From contig NZ_HE978583.1 of NCBI RefSeq assembly GCF_000311865.1, positions 88,342 to 144,764 of the forward strand: DNA of 56,423 bases, read 5' to 3'. This DNA comes from Peptoniphilus obesi ph1. Its GTDB lineage: Bacteria > Bacillota > Clostridia > Tissierellales > Peptoniphilaceae. Below the pieces are notes generated by a model. It worked only from the letters and a program-made list of their open reading frames with translations. It did no database searches and was not told the DNA's origin. How positions within the stretch are numbered: position 1 is the stretch's first letter; each line of letters starts with the position of its first letter. A program made the position numbers and the translations under genes. Shown in pieces: positions 15,335-23,575 of the stretch.

Positions 15335-16687
15335 TTATTTATCTTCTTCTTTGCTTTCTTCTTTTTTGTCTTCTTCTTTTTCTTCTTTTGCTTCTACAAA
15401 TTTTGCATGTTCAACTAAGAAGTCAATTGCTTTTCTGTTTCTTAAGTTTTCTTCTACGCCTTCTTTATTAGCTTCAAGCATTTGTTTTTTCATTTTTTCT
15501 TTTTGTTCAGGATCTTTTCCGAAGTATTGTTCGCACATTCTTTCTACTTCTTCTAAGATTTCTTCTTCTGTAACATCAAGACCTTCTTTATCTGCAATTG
15601 CTTCTACTGCAAGCATTGTTTTAACTTGGTCTTCAGCGTCGCCTTGTAGATTTTTTCTAAAAGCGTCCATGTCTGAACCGATCATCTTGATATAGTCTTC
15701 TAGTGCCATACCTTGTGCTCTTAGACTTTGGTCAAAGTTTTGGATTTGTAGGTCGATTTGATGGTCGATCATACCTTGTGGTACGTCTACTTCCATGCCT
15801 TCAACTACTTTGTCTAGGATATTTTTTTCTTTTTCTTGGTCTTCTCTGTATTTAAATTCTTCTTCTCTTTTCTTTCTAAGATCAGCCTTGTATTCATCAA
15901 CTGTATCGAAATCAGAGATGTCTTTTATGAATTCATCATCAAGTTCTGGTAATTCATCGTAAGAGATTGAATGTAGTTTTATAGAGAATATTGCTTCTTT
16001 CCCTTGTAGTTCTTCTGCACCGTAGTCATCTGGGAAGTTTACTTTGATATCAAATTCGTCTCCTACATTGTGACCGATAATTTGTTCTTCAAATCCCGGA
16101 ACAAATGTGTTTGATCCAAGTTCTATATCTTGTTTTTCGGCTGCTCCACCTTCGAATTCTTCTCCGTCGATTTTTCCAGTAAAGTCGATATTTACTTTAT
16201 CTTTTTCTTGAGCTGGTCTATCATCAACGTTGATTCTTCTAGCGTTCATTTGTCTTTGGTTTTCCAAATCAGATTCAATTAATTCATCTGTTACTTCATA
16301 TTTAACTTCTTCTACTTCGATGCCTTTATATTCACCAAGTTTAACTTCTGGTTTTACATCAACATGAACTTTTGCTACAACATCTTCGCCTGGTTTAGCT
16401 TCATCTATATCAACATGTGGTTGGTCAACAACTTCTAGTTCAAGTTCTTTTACTGCTTCTTCGTATTTTTCAGGTAGAATTTCGTTGATAGCATCTTCTA
16501 AAAATATGTCTTTTCCATACATATTTTCTATGATTTTTCTAGGTGCTTTTCCCTTTCTAAATCCTGGTACTTGAAAATATTGTCTATTCTTTTTAAATAT
16601 TTCTGTTTCTGCATTTTTAACTTCTTCTGCTGGAAGTGTTATTTCAAAAAATACAGTGTTTTTTTCCTTTTTACTAATTTCGGTCAT
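15335..16687 (-). CDS. tig: Trigger factor chaperone / peptidyl-prolyl isomerase
   Basis: The 450-residue protein contains the ribosome-binding N-terminal domain with the signature [16 protein letters not shown] (about 44-60), an FKBP-type PPIase domain ([19 protein letters not shown], about 160-180) and a long helical C-terminal domain ending in a Lys/Glu-rich tail. It binds nascent chains at the ribosome exit. ATG at 16687 is chosen because GGAGG lies 6 nt upstream; an earlier in-frame ATG overlaps that site. It heads the clpP-clpX-lon-engB run. Confidence 0.96.
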   Translation of the reverse strand: MTEISKKEKNTVFFEITLPAEEVKNAETEIFKKNRQYFQVPGFRKGKAPRKIIENMYGKDIFLEDAINEILPEKYEEAVKELELEVVDQPHVDIDEAKPGEDVVAKVHVDVKPEVKLGEYKGIEVEEVKYEVTDELIESDLENQRQMNARRINVDDRPAQEKDKVNIDFTGKIDGEEFEGGAAEKQDIELGSNTFVPGFEEQIIGHNVGDEFDIKVNFPDDYGAEELQGKEAIFSIKLHSISYDELPELDDEFIKDISDFDTVDEYKADLRKKREEEFKYREDQEKEKNILDKVVEGMEVDVPQGMIDHQIDLQIQNFDQSLRAQGMALEDYIKMIGSDMDAFRKNLQGDAEDQVKTMLAVEAIADKEGLDVTEEEILEEVERMCEQYFGKDPEQKEKMKKQMLEANKEGVEENLRNRKAIDFLVEHAKFVEAKEEKEEDKKEESKEEDK

Positions 16688-16763
16688 AATTTCCTCCATA
16701 ACTCGCTTTCTAATTTATACTAACATTTTATCATATAGATATATATTAATCATTTATTTGTTC

Positions 16764-16973
16764 TTATTTTAAGGCTTCTAAGATTATATTCATTTCTTCT
16801 TCTGTTAGGGTTATTCCCTTTGACATTCTTTCGTGTCCTGGAGCCCATTCTCTTATGTCATATTTTGCATCTCTTCCGTTCCAAGATACAAGATTTATTT
16901 CCTTGGTCCAGCCTGATGCTTTTTCTGATAAAACAGCAATTTCTTTTACTATTTCATATTTTATATCTGCCAT
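16764..16973 (-). CDS. PC4/YdbC-like ssDNA-binding protein
   Basis: This 69-residue protein matches the bacterial YdbC family with the PC4 (transcriptional coactivator p15) fold: EIAVLSEKASGWTKEINLVSWNGRDAKYDIREWAP, then GITLTEEEMNIILEAL. Structures of relatives bind single-stranded DNA or RNA. The cellular role in bacteria is not settled. It follows proS by 8 nt and is probably co-transcribed. The length is normal. Confidence 0.85.
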   Translation of the reverse strand: MADIKYEIVKEIAVLSEKASGWTKEINLVSWNGRDAKYDIREWAPGHERMSKGITLTEEEMNIILEALK

Positions 16974-16981
16974 TATACCAC

Positions 16982-18697
16982 CTATTTGTTTAAGTGTTCT
17001 TTTATATATTGACTTGCCTTGTCTAAGGCTTCTTGTGATGATATTTCTTCTTTATTATCTAGATCACTTCTTAGGGAGTATTCAACTATATCTTCTTCTG
17101 CTCTTCTTCCAACTGTTATTCTTACTGGAATACCGATTAGGTCTCTATCGTTAAATTTAACTCCTGGTCTATCTTTTCTATCATCTATTAAAACTTCAAA
17201 ACCTTGGTCTATAAGGTCTTGGTAGATTTTTTCTCCAAGTTCAGCTTGAGATTTATCGTTTGCTTTTAATACTGTGACAATAGCGTGGTATGGTGCAACT
17301 ACCATTGGCCAAGCAATTCCTTTTTCATCTAGGTATTGCTCTGCAATTGCTGATACACATCTTGTTACTCCAACTCCATATGAACCCATCCAAATTACTT
17401 GTTCTTTTCCATTTTCATCTAGGTAGTTTGCATGTAGTCCTTCAGCATATTTTGTCCCTAATTGGAAAATATTTCCAACTTCTATACCTCTTGCAAAGTG
17501 GTATAGGTCATTTGTGCCTGGAATTGTGTCTTCTTCTTTTACTAGTAGAAGATCTTCTGCTATTTCTCCGTCAAAGTCTCTTTTGTAGTTTGCATTTATA
17601 TAGTGACTAGATTCTTTGTTAGCACCGATTACTAAATTTTGAAGTTTTGTTACTGATTTGTCAAGTATTATTCTTACATCTTCTAGGCCTTTTGGTCCAG
17701 TAAAGCCTGGAGCTGATCCTATAGATATAATTTCTTCATCTGACATCATTTCAATTTGATGGTCTGGTAGCATTAGGTAGGATTCAAGTTTTGCCATATT
17801 TAATTCCCTATCTCCAGGTATAAATACTACAACTTTTTCTCCATTTGCCATAAGATCAATTGCTTTTAGACATTTTGCCTTATCTTCTTCTAGATAAGTT
17901 GAAACTTCTTCTATTGTTTTGCAATTTGGTGTCTTAACTTCTTCTAGTTCTTTTTCTTCTTCTTTTTCCCCAACAGGGTAATCTACTGGTGCTTTTTCAA
18001 CAGTCGCTGCATATTTACCATTTTCTGAATATGCTATTTCGCCTTCGCCCACTTCTGAAAGTGCAATAAATTCATGGCTCTTGTGTCCACCCATAGAACC
18101 ATTGTCACCTTCAACAATTTTATAATCAAGTTCAAGCCTATCAAATATTTTTTCATAAGCTCTATACATTATCATGTAGGATTTTTCTAATCCTTCAGGA
18201 TCTCTGTCAAATGAGTAGGCATCTTTCATTGAAAATTCCCTAGTTCTATTTATTCCAAATCTAGGTCTTTTTTCATCTCTGTATTTTGTTTGTATTTGAT
18301 ATAGGTTTAATGGTAATTGCTTATATGATTTTACTTCGTCTTTTATTAATGTTGTAAAATACTCTTCCGCTGTGGGTCCAAGACAAAACTCTCTATCATT
18401 TCTATCTTTGAGTTTAAACATTTCAGGTCCAAATCTTTCCCATCTGCCTGTTGCTTCCCAAATTTCTCTTGGTTGAATTGCAGACATAAGAATTTCTTGT
18501 GAACCTGCCCTATCCATCTCTTGTCTAACTATGTTTTCAATTTTTCTAACTATTCTGTATCCAAGAGGTAAATAGCTATAAATTCCACTTGCCGATTTTC
18601 TTATAAAAGCTCCTCTAACAAGAAGTGCATGAGATTGTATCTCTGCATCTTGAGGATCGTCTTTTAAAGTTGGCATGTATAATTGAGTTAGTCTCAT
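16982..18697 (-). CDS. proS: Prolyl-tRNA synthetase (bacterial type, with editing insertion)
   Basis: The 571-residue class II synthetase has motif 1 around RIVRKIENIVRQEMDRAGSQEILM, motif 2 around KYRDEKRPRFGINRTREFSMKDAYSF, and a YbaK-like editing insertion (about 225-390) for deacylating mischarged Ala-tRNA. Motif 3 (GSYGVGVTRCV) and a C-terminal anticodon-binding domain follow. ATG at 18697 follows GGAGGG. I looked for a T-box leader upstream and found none. Confidence 0.96.
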   Translation of the reverse strand: MRLTQLYMPTLKDDPQDAEIQSHALLVRGAFIRKSASGIYSYLPLGYRIVRKIENIVRQEMDRAGSQEILMSAIQPREIWEATGRWERFGPEMFKLKDRNDREFCLGPTAEEYFTTLIKDEVKSYKQLPLNLYQIQTKYRDEKRPRFGINRTREFSMKDAYSFDRDPEGLEKSYMIMYRAYEKIFDRLELDYKIVEGDNGSMGGHKSHEFIALSEVGEGEIAYSENGKYAATVEKAPVDYPVGEKEEEKELEEVKTPNCKTIEEVSTYLEEDKAKCLKAIDLMANGEKVVVFIPGDRELNMAKLESYLMLPDHQIEMMSDEEIISIGSAPGFTGPKGLEDVRIILDKSVTKLQNLVIGANKESSHYINANYKRDFDGEIAEDLLLVKEEDTIPGTNDLYHFARGIEVGNIFQLGTKYAEGLHANYLDENGKEQVIWMGSYGVGVTRCVSAIAEQYLDEKGIAWPMVVAPYHAIVTVLKANDKSQAELGEKIYQDLIDQGFEVLIDDRKDRPGVKFNDRDLIGIPVRITVGRRAEEDIVEYSLRSDLDNKEEISSQEALDKASQYIKEHLNK

Positions 18698-18733
18698 TTT
18701 TCCCTCCATTTATTTTTTACAATTAGCAATAAT

Positions 18734-18762
18734 ATTATATATTTAAGACTTGTAGCTTTCAA
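18734..18762 (-). promoter_or_regulatory. Promoter of proS
   Basis: On the minus strand, TTGAAA (18757-18762), 17-bp spacer, TATAAT (18734-18739). Confidence 0.65.
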
Positions 18763-18852
18763 GACTTTTACAATATAGTATAATATATTCTGTACTATTA
18801 TAACAATAATATTAGCAAGTTCTGATAAAATATCTTAAAATTATTGAATCTT

Positions 18853-18881
18853 TGTGATAAAATGTTATTTCGGATATAAAA
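18853..18881 (+). promoter_or_regulatory. Probable promoter of murI
   Basis: TTGTGA, 17-bp spacer, TATAAA, ending about 20 nt before the murI start. GGGAGAG provides the ribosome site. Confidence 0.45.
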
Positions 18882-18901
18882 ATGAAGGGAGAGTAGTATA
18901 A

Positions 18902-19732
18902 ATGGATAACAGATCCATTGGAATTTTTGACAGTGGAGTTGGTGGAATCAGCGTTCTCAACAAACTTCTTAAGTTACTCCCACACGAAAACTACGTTTAT
19001 ATTGGAGATACAATAAGAATGCCCTATGGAATCAGGCCAATTGATGATATAAAAAAACACTCTAAAGAATGTATTGAATTTATTTCTCGTGAAAATTTAA
19101 AGGCAGTTGTAATTGCCTGCAATACAGTTTCTTCTTGTGCCATTGATAATCTAAGAGATTCTTATGATTTTCCTATTATAGATGTTGTAAGACCCGGTAG
19201 TCGCGATGCTGTTACTGTTACAAGAAACAATAAAATTGCTCTTGTTGCTACTGATGCAACTGTGCATAGTGGCCTTTATAATAAATTTATAAAAAAATTA
19301 AACCCTGATATAGAAGTTCAAGCAGTCGCTTGTTCCGACCTTGTTTTAAATATTGAAAACGGACATGCCTTTGATGAAGTTGGCAAGGCTGTTATAAAAA
19401 ATTATTTAGATGAGTTCGGTGACTTTGATTATGATACTTTGATTTTTGGTTGTACCCACTATCCTTTAGCAAGAGCAAACTTCAAAAAAATATTTAAAGA
19501 AGAAGAAAAGGATGTATTTTTAGTAGACCCCGCTCACAATACTGCTTTAGAATTGATGGATACTTTAAAGGAAATGAATGCCTTTAATGATGAAGAAAAT
19601 GAAGGTAGAGTAAAATTTTTTACAACTTCTGATCCAAAAAGGTTTGAAAAGTTAATTCATGAACATTCAATACTTGCCAAAGATAAAATAAAGGCAAGCA
19701 GGGTTTATGTTGATAATATATTCGATATTTAA
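18902..19732 (+). CDS. murI: Glutamate racemase
   Basis: The 276-residue protein shows the family motifs GIFDSGVGGISVL (about 7-19), ACNTVSSCAI with the first catalytic Cys (about 72) and FGCTHYPLA with the second Cys (about 184). It makes D-glutamate for peptidoglycan in the cytosol. It is a single-gene transcription unit, divergent from proS and followed by a compact terminator. Confidence 0.95.
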   Translation: MDNRSIGIFDSGVGGISVLNKLLKLLPHENYVYIGDTIRMPYGIRPIDDIKKHSKECIEFISRENLKAVVIACNTVSSCAIDNLRDSYDFPIIDVVRPGSRDAVTVTRNNKIALVATDATVHSGLYNKFIKKLNPDIEVQAVACSDLVLNIENGHAFDEVGKAVIKNYLDEFGDFDYDTLIFGCTHYPLARANFKKIFKEEEKDVFLVDPAHNTALELMDTLKEMNAFNDEENEGRVKFFTTSDPKRFEKLIHEHSILAKDKIKASRVYVDNIFDI

Positions 19733-19756
19733 GTCTTGATTAGTCAAGGCTTTTTT
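19733..19756 (+). terminator. Terminator of murI
   Basis: GTCTTGA (19733-19739) pairs with TCAAGGC (19744-19750), loop TTAG, followed by six Ts. Confidence 0.85.
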
Positions 19757-20213
19757 ATTTGCCCAAATTTATTTTTATTTCAATTTTTAAATTTCTTTTA
19801 TAAAAAATCTTATTTTAAATAATCATTTTTAATTTTTTTTAATTATAAGCTATAAATTATCTTAAACAACTAAATGTTTTTATTTTTTCAAAAGGCAAGA
19901 TTTTAACAGCTCTTTTTTATGAAATTTCTACTTATATTTTCCATTATAATCAAAAAAGAGAAATGGTTTAAATACCACTTCTCTTTTTATTTGCCCAAAT
20001 TTATATTTTATTTAGGCTGGCATCGTGCAGAGAATATCTAAAATTTGGCAAGCTTTCTCTTTTATAATTCATTTGTTTTTCTCTCCTGTTTAAAAATAAA
20101 ATTTATACAAATATCTAATCCCTTATCAAAATTTATTAAGTAAATTATATAAAAAAGCTTATCTTTTTTCCATCTAGAAGCTTTTCATATTTATTAGCCT
20201 TTATAGTTCAGAA
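19757..20213. other. Gene-free segment between murI and tmRNA
   Basis: AT-rich sequence without a supported ORF. It holds a strong hairpin at 19956-19989 and a second foldable AAAAGCTT/AAGCTTTT pair near 20153-20184. The phrase TTTTTATTTGCCCAAATTTA occurs twice (about 19753 and 19985), each time directly after a terminator-like hairpin, suggesting a local duplication. A small RNA cannot be excluded. Confidence 0.4.
19956..19989. terminator. Orphan bidirectional terminator-like hairpin
   Basis: AAGAGAAATGGT (19956-19967) pairs with ACCACTTCTCTT (19974-19985) with one mismatch. It has A-rich and T-rich flanks on either side, so it could act on both strands. No gene end lies close to it. Confidence 0.65.
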
Positions 20214-20261
20214 TAAAAAAATTCCATAAAATCTATTTGTTTAAAATAAATTCTATGGAAT
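20214..20261 (-). terminator. Terminator of tmRNA
   Basis: ATTCCATA (20221-20228) pairs with TATGGAAT (20254-20261), extended imperfectly by AT pairs. On the minus strand the stem is followed by seven Ts. Confidence 0.75.
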
Positions 20262-20272
20262 CTAACAATTTA

Positions 20273-20616
20273 TGGTGGAGATGACGGGAGTCGAACCCGT
20301 GTCCGAAAACTCTTCACAATCAGCCTCTCCGAGCGCAGACATATTTTTTAAATTCGGTTTAAATCTCGAATTGTCACGATATTTAAACTATATCATCATA
20401 AATACCCATCCTGCTATGATGACTTACAGAACTTTGTTTCCCACTAATTTGACACCTTATTATTAGCCGTGGGCCTCTAACATAAGATGAGCAGCGCTTA
20501 GGCTGCTAGAGCGTAATTTTCGTTTTCGCTTAATTTTTTTGAGACTTTTTAAGTTGCTTCTCACAACTGCTCGCTGCTGAAGGCTCCAAATCCCCGTCGA
20601 AGCCAGTTTCATCCCC
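20273..20616 (-). ncRNA. ssrA: Transfer-messenger RNA (tmRNA)
   Basis: On the minus strand the RNA begins GGGGATGAAACTGGCTTCGA (5' end at 20616), the canonical tmRNA start. It ends with a T-arm (CGGGTTCGACTCCCG) and CATCTCCACCA (3' end at 20273), which pairs with the 5' end as the tRNA-like acceptor. The mRNA-like part encodes a tag ending ENENYALAA followed by TAA (near 20497-20530). The resume codon is GAA or the AGC just before it. tmRNA rescues stalled ribosomes, and its tag is read by ClpXP, encoded 5-6 kb away. Length 344 nt is normal. Confidence 0.97.
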
Positions 20617-20632
20617 ACGAGTCTATTTAAAC

Positions 20633-20661
20633 ATTATATAACATTTAGTCTTTTTGGTCAA
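20633..20661 (-). promoter_or_regulatory. Promoter of tmRNA, inside the end of the VanZ-like gene
   Basis: On the minus strand TTGACC (20656-20661), 17-bp spacer, TATAAT (20633-20638), 16 nt before the mature tmRNA 5' end. The -35 is within the last codons of the VanZ-like gene. Confidence 0.8.
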
Positions 20662-21238
20662 AATGACTTTTTAGATTAAATATTAAGTAAGCTATTAATC
20701 CACCCAAAAGATTTAAAATAATATCATCTATATCTACTGACCTGCCCATGAAAAATTGAAAAAATTCTATAAAAAATGAAATTAGTGTAAGTGTTATCAT
20801 AAATTTTTTTAAATTTCTCAAAGGTTTATAGAGGTAAATTAGCATATAAGCTAGTGGAATAAATATTAAGATATTGCCAATTATATTAGAGAATATATGA
20901 AAAGAAGCGGAATAATTTATATAATTCTTTATGGTTCTAAAAGGAACTATATTTACTCCCCAATTGCCTTGGTGGATTCTTTCCTTAAAATCTCCTATAA
21001 AATCGAAATTGTTTGATGACAATTCTATTCCCTTATTTGATAAGTAGGCATTTGGCATAAATAATATTAGGCTGAGTGCAGAGGCGTATCCTGCAAATAG
21101 AGAATATACAAATTCTCTTTTTGAGTTTGATTTATATTTATATTCTTTAAAAAACCGAGTCCTTATTAAAGAGAAAATGATAAAGCTAAAGATAAAGACA
21201 AATATTACTCTTGGCAAAAAGAATAAAATTTGTCTCAT
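20645..21238 (-). CDS. VanZ-like family membrane protein
   Basis: The 197-residue protein has about five hydrophobic segments (about 5-23, 47-63, 112-135, 143-163 and 175-190). It also shows the VanZ pattern NIVPFRTIKNY...NIIGNILIFIPLAYML and FFIEFFQFFMGRSVDIDDIILNLLGG. VanZ relatives are associated with low-level glycopeptide resistance or have unknown envelope roles. It overlaps the preceding HAD gene by 4 nt and is translationally coupled. Nothing here indicates vancomycin resistance genes. Confidence 0.88.
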   Translation of the reverse strand: MRQILFFLPRVIFVFIFSFIIFSLIRTRFFKEYKYKSNSKREFVYSLFAGYASALSLILFMPNAYLSNKGIELSSNNFDFIGDFKERIHQGNWGVNIVPFRTIKNYINYSASFHIFSNIIGNILIFIPLAYMLIYLYKPLRNLKKFMITLTLISFFIEFFQFFMGRSVDIDDIILNLLGGLIAYLIFNLKSHFDQKD

Positions 21239-21873
21239 TTGTTCAAGACTTCTTTAAAGGATTTTATATGATAATCATTTTTTGCTTTCATATCTTCCCA
21301 AGCTTTTCCTGCAGTTACATCATAGACTGCTGTCGTTTGCATGCCAGCCTCTTTTGCAGCGACTAGAGCGTAGGGTGCATCATCATAGACCATAATTTCT
21401 TGATTTTCTACGCCCATTTTTTGAGCCAAGATATCAAAAAATTCTCTCTTGGATTTTGATATTTCTATATCTTCAACAGATTGAATGTAATCAAAATATT
21501 TTTCTAGTTCCAGCCTTTTAAATACATGGGCTAAGAGATGTCTTTGAGTCGCTGTGCCGAGTGCTAGAGTATAGCCTTTTTCTATATAGTGCTTAAGTGT
21601 TTCTTCTGCAGCTTCTTTAAATTCAACTCTGTTTGAGTAAAAATCAATTATCATCTCTTGGTAGTCATTGTAGACCTCTATTGGATCTTTTTTTAAATCA
21701 TAATAATCAATCAAATAATTTATGCTGGTTGCAAGATCCATCACCGTTAATTTGTGAGCAACATCTTCATCTAATTCTATATCAAATTTTCTTAAATAAT
21801 TTTTAGATAAGCTTCTATACATTGTCATGGAATCGATCAGGGTTCCATCTAAATCAAATATTATTCCTTTCAC
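21235..21873 (-). CDS. HAD-superfamily hydrolase, phosphoglycolate/beta-phosphoglucomutase-like
   Basis: The 212-residue protein has motif I FDLDGTLIDS (about 5-14), motif II ALGTATQRH (Ser replaced by Thr), a motif III lysine near SKSKREFFD and motif IV VYDDAPYALVAAKEAG (about 157-172). A helical cap lies between motifs I and II (about 15-90). It is a cytosolic phosphatase of unknown substrate. Translation starts at GTG 21873 behind GAGG. It is coupled to the VanZ-like gene. Confidence 0.9.
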   Translation of the reverse strand: MKGIIFDLDGTLIDSMTMYRSLSKNYLRKFDIELDEDVAHKLTVMDLATSINYLIDYYDLKKDPIEVYNDYQEMIIDFYSNRVEFKEAAEETLKHYIEKGYTLALGTATQRHLLAHVFKRLELEKYFDYIQSVEDIEISKSKREFFDILAQKMGVENQEIMVYDDAPYALVAAKEAGMQTTAVYDVTAGKAWEDMKAKNDYHIKSFKEVLNK

Positions 21874-22017
21874 CTAATACCTCATTTCTTTAAAATATTA
21901 TACAAGTGCAAATTTTATAAGTCAATTTTTTAGAATTCAATTTCTATAAATTGAACTTGTATTTATAATTATATTTTGTTATAATTCTTTTAGTGTAAAA
22001 AATAAATAAAAAATTAC

Positions 22018-22046
22018 TTGCATTTTTTAAAAAAATCTTGTATACT
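22018..22046 (+). promoter_or_regulatory. Promoter of tRNA-Pro
   Basis: TTGCAT (22018-22023), 17-bp spacer, TATACT (22041-22046), 15 nt before the mature tRNA. Confidence 0.8.
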
Positions 22047-22061
22047 AGTAAAGTAGTTCGT

Positions 22062-22138
22062 CGGGGTGTAGCGCAGTTTGGTAGCGCACGTGGTTTGGGA
22101 CCATGGGGCCGGGGGTTCAAATCCTCTCACCCCGACCA
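22062..22138 (+). tRNA. tRNA-Pro, anticodon TGG
   Basis: The 77-nt cloverleaf has acceptor CGGGGTG/CACCCCG, D arm GCGC/GCGC, anticodon stem CGTGG/CCATG with loop TTTGGGA (anticodon TGG), T loop TTCAAAT and an encoded CCA end. It is a single-gene unit with a consensus promoter and terminator. Confidence 0.97.
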
Positions 22139-22145
22139 TTATTTT

Positions 22146-22173
22146 AACCATCTTTTTAGATGGTTATTTTTTT
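22146..22173 (+). terminator. Terminator of tRNA-Pro
   Basis: AACCATCT (22146-22153) pairs with AGATGGTT (22158-22165), followed by ATTTTTTT. Confidence 0.9.
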
Positions 22174-22253
22174 GCCCATTTTAAAAATTCTTATCTTGAA
22201 AATTCTATTTTCTAAAAATATTTTTTTAATAAAAACTTACCCTTAGTATTGTA

Positions 22254-22427
22254 TCAATATAAAATGTTTGGATCTAAAGTGAAGTATCCTAATTCATAGG
22301 CATCTTTTCCTTGTTTCAAACATTCTAATATTATTTCTTTTTCATATTCTTCAGATATGTCGATGTTTGGAAACATACTTCCAAATCTTTCAATGTATTT
22401 ATTTTCTAAATTTTCAATTTCTTTCAT
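22254..22427 (-). CDS. Small uncharacterised acidic protein (57 residues)
   Basis: An ATG-to-TGA reading frame encodes 57 residues, opening MKEIENLENKYIERFGSMFP, with a well-behaved amphipathic C-terminal half (EIILECLKQGKDAYELGYFT). Composition and codon use look protein-like, with no run of rare or low-complexity codons. The upstream site GATAGATAAAA is a poor ribosome site, which lowers confidence. I do not recognise a family. It lies between tRNA-Pro and the cupin gene. Confidence 0.5.
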   Translation of the reverse strand: MKEIENLENKYIERFGSMFPNIDISEEYEKEIILECLKQGKDAYELGYFTLDPNILY

Positions 22428-22501
22428 TTTTATCTATCTACTTGCTAATTTCAAATATGTTTTAATTTTTTATAAATATTACTCTTCTATTATTCTTGTA
22501 T

Positions 22502-22527
22502 AAAAAAAGTCCGCCAAGAGCGAACTT
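22502..22527 (-). terminator. Terminator of the cupin gene
   Basis: On the minus strand AAGTTCGC/GCGGACTT (one G-T pair) with loop TCTTG, followed by TTTTTTTA. Confidence 0.85.
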
Positions 22528-22550
22528 CTTATAATCTTATCTTTTTTTAT

Positions 22551-22883
22551 TTATTCTTCCACTGGTAAAACCACAAGCATCTTAAATTTTGTTACTGCTT
22601 CTACGTGGTGGACTACTCCTTTTTTAAATACAAATTGCTTGCCTGGATAAATTTTATGTTTTACATCTTCACCTTCATTTACTGCATAGCCTTCTCCTTC
22701 TAATGGGATAATCAGGGCATCTCCTGGGGATCCATGTGGATCAAGGGCAGTATTTTCATCAAAGGATATTAAAATTAATTTTACATGGTCTGTATCTTTT
22801 AAGTATATTTCATTTACCTTATTTTCTATGTAGTCGATTTGTTCTTTTAATTCAATTACTTGTCCTTTTAATATATTTTCCAT
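22551..22883 (-). CDS. Small cupin-domain protein
   Basis: The 110-residue protein is a single conserved beta-barrel cupin. The first motif region is LDPHGSPGDALIIPLEGEG (about 58-76) and the second is PGKQFVFKKGVVHHVEAV (about 83-100). Possible metal ligands are His 61 and the HH pair near 95. Small cupins of this kind are sugar-, metabolite- or metal-binding proteins of unknown role. The start at 22883 follows AGGAGG; an upstream in-frame ATG lacks a ribosome site. It is a single-gene unit with a terminator. Confidence 0.85.
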   Translation of the reverse strand: MENILKGQVIELKEQIDYIENKVNEIYLKDTDHVKLILISFDENTALDPHGSPGDALIIPLEGEGYAVNEGEDVKHKIYPGKQFVFKKGVVHHVEAVTKFKMLVVLPVEE

Positions 22884-22960
22884 ATTGACCTCCTTTGTTA
22901 TCTTATTTATACCCAAATCATATTTAAGAATAGTTTGCTTTTATTGGCTAATTTTAGGCA

Positions 22961-22986
22961 AAAGAAAAAGCAGCTCAAAGGCTGCT
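22961..22986 (-). terminator. Terminator of rubrerythrin
   Basis: AGCAGC (22969-22974) pairs with GCTGCT (22981-22986). On the minus strand TTTTTCTTTT follows. Confidence 0.85.
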
Positions 22987-23011
22987 CATTTTCTCTTATT
23001 AAATTGTCTAA

Positions 23012-23575
23012 TTAATATAATTCCTTAAATACTTCGAAGAATCCTTGTGGATGATCACATGCTGGACATATTTCTGGAGCTTCTTTTCCTTCATAAATAT
23101 ATCCGCAGTTGTTACATTTCCAAAGTACAATATTATCTTTTTTGAATAGTTTTCCTTCTTCAAAGTTTTTAGCTAATTTTAAAAATCTTGCTTCATGGTG
23201 TTTTTCAACTGAAGCTATTTCATCAAATCCTTCTTCTTTTGCAACTTTTGCAAATTCAGGATACATACTTTCATGTTCTCCATTTTCTCCAGCAGCTGAT
23301 GCTTTTAGGTTTGAAAGAGTGTCACCTAAGTGGATTGGATATGATCCATCTATTGCTAGTTCTTCTCCGTCTAAATCTTTTACTAAGAATTTATAAAGTC
23401 TCTTAGCATGAGCTAGTTCGTTTCTTGCTGTTTCTTCAAAAATATTAGCAATTTGAATGTATTTATCTGATCTAGCCTTAGCTGCATAGTAAGTGTATCT
23501 TGCATTTGCTTGCGATTCCCCTGCAAATGAAGTTAATAGGTTTACTGCTGTTTTAGTTCCCTTTAATGATCCCAT
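23012..23575 (-). CDS. rbr: Rubrerythrin
   Basis: The 187-residue protein has the four-helix diiron domain (ligands in FAGESQANARYTYYA, FEETARNELAHAK, EYPEFAKVAKEEG and EKHHEARF) and a C-terminal rubredoxin-like FeS4 domain (CNNCGYIYEG...CPACDHPQG, about 152-180). Rubrerythrin reduces hydrogen peroxide in anaerobes using electrons from rubredoxin, encoded about 2.6 kb away. Its ATG lies 23 nt inside the end of the preceding DNA-metabolism gene, so the two are translationally linked. GGGGT precedes the start. Confidence 0.96.
   Translation of the reverse strand: MGSLKGTKTAVNLLTSFAGESQANARYTYYAAKARSDKYIQIANIFEETARNELAHAKRLYKFLVKDLDGEELAIDGSYPIHLGDTLSNLKASAAGENGEHESMYPEFAKVAKEEGFDEIASVEKHHEARFLKLAKNFEEGKLFKKDNIVLWKCNNCGYIYEGKEAPEICPACDHPQGFFEVFKELY

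Noticed and set aside
18698-18901. T-box riboswitch upstream of proS
   Set aside because: The conserved T-box sequence (AGGGTGGNACCGCG-like) and a specifier stem are absent. A simple promoter fits.
20272-20466. Reading frame of 64 residues on the plus strand at the tmRNA locus
   Set aside because: It lies antisense to an unmistakable tmRNA and has no ribosome site.
20645-21238. VanZ-like gene as evidence of glycopeptide resistance
   Set aside because: No vanA/vanB-type ligase, vanH or vanX is present; VanZ-like proteins are common outside resistance clusters.
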